Shown: piece after piece, positions 61,472 through 64,000 of the stretch | How positions within the stretch are numbered: position 1 is the first letter of the stretch | How the letters are laid out: every line of letters begins with the position of its first letter | Assembly (NCBI RefSeq): GCF_004137345.1 | Contig: NZ_SDWV01000020.1 | Coordinates: 1-64,000 of the forward strand | Direction of reading: 5' to 3' | Source: Nocardioides zhouii | Lineage (GTDB): Bacteria; Actinomycetota; Actinomycetes; Propionibacteriales; Nocardioidaceae | Length of the DNA: 64,000 nucleotides | Notes under the pieces: generated by a model | Told to the model about the DNA's origin: nothing | Seen by the model: only the letters and a program-made list of their open reading frames with translations | The model's database searches: none | Program-made: the position numbers and the translations under genes

Positions 61472-62560
61472 TCAGCGGCGGCGCAACGCCAGAGGTGTCC
61501 CGAAGACCCAGGTCCACCCCAGCCGCTCCGCGGCTACGGCGATGGCCATCGGGACCACTACACCCAGCATCACCCCGACCACGAGATGAACGCCGAGGCT
61601 CTCAACGCCTAGCTGGAGCAGCACGATGCGCGCACCGGAAGCCACCACGATGTGCGCCAGGAAGATCTCCAACGAACGTCGCCCGACCGCACCGATGGCA
61701 GCGGACGCGCGAGTCCGGGCCAGCAGACCGGCCCACGCCAGGCAGGCGGCGGTCCCGACCACGCACGCGAGGACGCCCAGCACCACCCCGGACACCGTGC
61801 GGTCCTCGCCGCCGAGCGTGGGCGGCACGACCGTGAAGCCGAAGTCGAGGCTCAGCCAGACCGCTGCACCACCCAGCGCAACGACCCAGGCGACGGCGAG
61901 GGAGCGGAACATGCGCGCATGCGTGGTGGCGGTCATGACGCAGCCCGCGAGGAACGGCAGCAGCAGCGCCCAGCCACGCGTGAAGATCAGCGTCGGCTCG
62001 ACACCCCACACGGCGAGTGCCAACACCAGGGAACCCCCGAGGGACACCAGGGCGCGGGTCCGGGACGCCCACGGCTTCACCACTACGGCGATCAGCGTCA
62101 CGCTCATCAGCCACGGGAGGAACCAGAGCTGGCCCTCGGGCACCCAGAGGCGGAGCACCTCGCCCCAGCCCATCGTCCCGTTGGTGAGGGAGCCGGCCAG
62201 AGCCTTCGCCGTGCTCTGGATGGTGCTCCAGAGCAGGTAGAGCCAACCGAACAGCAACAGGCGCTGCGTGATGAAGCCCTTCGCGCCCGCCTTCGCGATG
62301 CCCCGTTGGACGAAGAGCCCGGAGAGGTAGGCCAGGGTCGAGAGCCGGAAGAGGTAGAGCCCGCGCGTCACGTCCTCCACCTGCTGGGAGTTGGCCATGT
62401 GCGCGGCACCAACGCCGATCACGACGTGCCCCAGGACGATCGCGATAATGGTGATCCCGCGCGCGACGTCGATCGACTGGTCCCGCTTGTGGGCGGTTGA
62501 CGCAGCCGGCGCAGCGGCCGATCGCGCCGCGGCGGGCGCGACGTCTTGAGTCATCGACAT
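61472..62560 (-). CDS. Acyltransferase-3 family membrane protein, paralogue 1
   Basis: 362-residue polytopic protein of the acyltransferase-3 family. The family opening is SIDVARGITIIAIVLGHVVI, with the potentially catalytic His in LGHV. WVPEGQLWFLPWLM, FTRGWALLLPFLAGCVMT and VGRRSLEIFLAHIVV are shared with the neighbouring gene at 62647. Such enzymes O-acylate sugars of the surface. ATG 62560 has GAGGATGAG upstream. It lies 86 bases downstream of its paralogue on the same strand. Acceptor unknown. Confidence 0.88.
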   Translation of the reverse strand: MSMTQDVAPAAARSAAAPAASTAHKRDQSIDVARGITIIAIVLGHVVIGVGAAHMANSQQVEDVTRGLYLFRLSTLAYLSGLFVQRGIAKAGAKGFITQRLLLFGWLYLLWSTIQSTAKALAGSLTNGTMGWGEVLRLWVPEGQLWFLPWLMSVTLIAVVVKPWASRTRALVSLGGSLVLALAVWGVEPTLIFTRGWALLLPFLAGCVMTATTHARMFRSLAVAWVVALGGAAVWLSLDFGFTVVPPTLGGEDRTVSGVVLGVLACVVGTAACLAWAGLLARTRASAAIGAVGRRSLEIFLAHIVVASGARIVLLQLGVESLGVHLVVGVMLGVVVPMAIAVAAERLGWTWVFGTPLALRRR

Positions 62561-62646
62561 CTCATCCTCACCACCGCCCGCAACGGCGTGTTCGACGGTG
62601 GGACCCGCTGTCCCCCCAGACAGTGCGCGCCGGTGCTTCCGACCCC

Positions 62647-63690
62647 TCATCGTATCGATTCTGCGCGCCGTGGAAGGCCGAACAGCCAGATCCAGCCCAG
62701 CCTCTCCGCGGCGACGGCAAGGCCGATCGGGACGAGGAGCCCCAGGGTGGTGCCGGCTACGACGTGCACCCAGGGATCGGTGACGTCGAGCCGTACCAGC
62801 CCGGCCCGCGTCCCCGCGGTGACGACGATGTGCGCGAGGAAGATCTCGAGCGAGCGCCGGCCGACCACCGAGAGCAGGCCGGCGACCGGCGTACGACCGA
62901 GGAGGGCCGCCCAGGCGAGGATCGCGACCGTTCCGGCCACAGAGCCGAGCAGACCCAGGGCGACCGTGTCGACGGTCCGCACCGCCCCACCGGTCGTCGG
63001 CGTGGTCGCATCGGTGGCGAGCCCGATCCAGAGCCAGACGGCGGTGCCGACCAGGGCAGCCCCCGCCACTTGGACCAGGTGCCGGGCCAGGGCGGTGTGC
63101 CGCGTGTGCGTGACGACGCACCCGACGAGGAAGGGCAGGAGCAGGGCCCAGCCGCGGGTGAACACGTACAAGGGTTCGAAGCCCCACACGGCGACGGCCA
63201 GCACCGCGGACGCGACCAGGAGGAGGCCACCCACCGCACGGTTGCGCCACGGCTGCGTGATCGCGGCGACGACGGTGACCGCGATCAACCAGGCGAGGAA
63301 CCAGAGCTGCCCTTCGGGGACCCAGATTCGCAGGACGTCCTCCACGGTGATGACCGTGTTGGAGACGGACGACGCAGCAACCCGCGTGAACCCCTGGATC
63401 AGGGTCCAGAGCAGGTAGAGCCAGACGAGCAGGGTGGTGCGTCGGACCACCACCCGCCGCGGGCCGTCGCGCTCGACGGAGCGCCGGACAAAGAGGCCGG
63501 AGAGGTACGCGAACGTCGTGAGGTGGACGAGGTAGACGACCCGGTCGAGGGTCATCGCCGTCTCGAGCGGCATCAGCAGCGCTGAGGCGAGGCCCCGCTC
63601 CACGTGCCCGAGGACGATGGCAATGATCGCCAACGCGCGTGCAGCGTCGACACTGCGGTCGCGCACCTGCGCCGTCCCCCTGGTCTCCAC
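62647..63690 (-). CDS. Acyltransferase-3 family membrane protein, paralogue 2
   Basis: 347-residue acyltransferase-3 protein, clearly related to the next gene downstream. It begins SVDAARALAIIAIVLGHVER and has WVPEGQLWFLAWLI, FTRGWALLLPFLVGCVVT, VGRRSLEIFLAHIVV and AERLGWIWLFGLP at matching positions. The two look like a tandem duplication that has diverged. GTG 63690; CATAGT lies eight bases upstream. Divergent from the MauE/DoxX gene. A function in modifying the glycan made by neighbouring glycosyltransferases is inferred. Confidence 0.88.
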   Translation of the reverse strand: METRGTAQVRDRSVDAARALAIIAIVLGHVERGLASALLMPLETAMTLDRVVYLVHLTTFAYLSGLFVRRSVERDGPRRVVVRRTTLLVWLYLLWTLIQGFTRVAASSVSNTVITVEDVLRIWVPEGQLWFLAWLIAVTVVAAITQPWRNRAVGGLLLVASAVLAVAVWGFEPLYVFTRGWALLLPFLVGCVVTHTRHTALARHLVQVAGAALVGTAVWLWIGLATDATTPTTGGAVRTVDTVALGLLGSVAGTVAILAWAALLGRTPVAGLLSVVGRRSLEIFLAHIVVTAGTRAGLVRLDVTDPWVHVVAGTTLGLLVPIGLAVAAERLGWIWLFGLPRRAESIR

Positions 63691-63729
63691 GGGGAACCAC
63701 TATGGCTCACGAACCGTACGATGAGGGCC

Positions 63730-64000
63730 ATGACGTCGTCCCCCGTCGCAGCTCTCGTCGTCGTCCTGACGTTGGGCGCGGTGCTGCTCGTGAGCGGTGC
63801 AGCCAAGCTGCGTGACCGCCGGGCGACACAGGACGCATTCATCGCGCTCCGGGTGCCGGCGGTCGTTCCTGCAGGACCCAGCGCCGCGGCTCTGCCGTGG
63901 GTCGAGATCGCGCTCGCCGTCCTCCTCCTCGTGACGCCGGCGAGGTTCTCGTGGGCTCCGGCCGCGGTCGTGCTGCTCCTGATGCTCGCCTACACGGCCC
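63730..64000 (+). CDS. MauE/DoxX-family membrane protein (partial, runs off the window)
   Basis: First 90 residues of a membrane protein: TM1 (VAALVVVLTLGAVLLVSG) followed by AAKLRDRRATQDAFIALRVP and two further helices. The GxxKLxDxxxTxxAxxxLxVP pattern is that of MauE/DoxX-like proteins that accompany thioredoxin-like redox proteins. The 3' part is outside the window. ATG 63730 follows TACGAT by seven bases, so it is likely leaderless; an in-frame ATG nine bases earlier overlaps the -10 box and is unlikely. Confidence 0.85.
   Translation, partial: MTSSPVAALVVVLTLGAVLLVSGAAKLRDRRATQDAFIALRVPAVVPAGPSAAALPWVEIALAVLLLVTPARFSWAPAAVVLLLMLAYTA

Noticed and set aside
61472..63700. 742-codon frame spanning both acyltransferase genes as one fused protein
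   Set aside because: The upstream gene uses a different frame with full family motifs; the N-terminal part of the long frame is only a shadow of it.

Overview
The window is a stretch of high-GC actinobacterial chromosome. Codon use, GTG starts, many short-spaced TANNNT boxes in front of start codons, and the gene content (SepX/GlpR, IdeR-type regulator, LytR-CpsA-Psr protein, CitA-type citrate synthase, SigE-family sigma factor) fit the Nocardioides/Nocardioidaceae group. The genus is an inference from gene content, not a database match.

Layout. 1-1993: the end of an integrative element (tyrosine integrase and excisionase) abutting the 3' end of a tRNA-Ala gene. 2136-7924: a housekeeping block on the minus strand with UDP-glucose pyrophosphorylase, gephyrin-like Glp/MoeA, MoaC, Mog, a RimJ-like acetyltransferase and the divisome membrane protein SepX/GlpR, divergent from 5-formyltetrahydrofolate cyclo-ligase. 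8042-15301: penicillin acylase family hydrolase, FmdB-type zinc ribbon protein, SAF-domain protein, MscL, LytR-CpsA-Psr protein, lipoprotein. 15796-21427: six overlapping minus-strand genes (VanX-type dipeptidase, alanine/serine racemase, D-Ala-D-X ligase, acyltransferase-3 membrane protein, histidine kinase, response regulator). This is the most interesting region: it looks like a self-regulated glycopeptide-resistance or peptidoglycan-remodelling operon. 21591-33160: tRNA-Arg, a sigma factor with a membrane-anchored partner, metallophosphoesterase, saccharopine-dehydrogenase-like enzyme, secreted beta-propeller, sirtuin, IdeR, thioesterase-like protein, alpha-glucosidase. 33245-40232: MarR/MFS and TetR/ABC exporter loci with visible operator-like palindromes. 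40344-45012: pdxH, citrate synthase, a secreted M15-like protein, serC. 45089-56428: two paralogous collagen-like surface proteins around a small polysaccharide cluster (glycosyltransferase, epimerase, flippase), topoisomerase IB, an M4 protease fused to an emfourin-like inhibitor domain, typA, and a Tat-exported protein whose ribosome binding site lies in a hairpin. 56611-64000: a DUF2384-like protein, MFS exporter, GT87 mannosyltransferase-like protein, a polytopic membrane protein, two tandem acyltransferase-3 paralogues, and the start of a MauE/DoxX gene.

How the parts fit. Most of the window serves the cell envelope: division (Glp/GlpR), wall-polymer attachment (LCP), peptidoglycan stem-peptide termini (VanX/Alr/Ddl), surface proteins and polysaccharide modification. 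Many genes overlap by 1-8 bases and form tight operons, and many first genes of transcripts seem to be leaderless. All functions are read from sequence motifs and family knowledge; no search was run.
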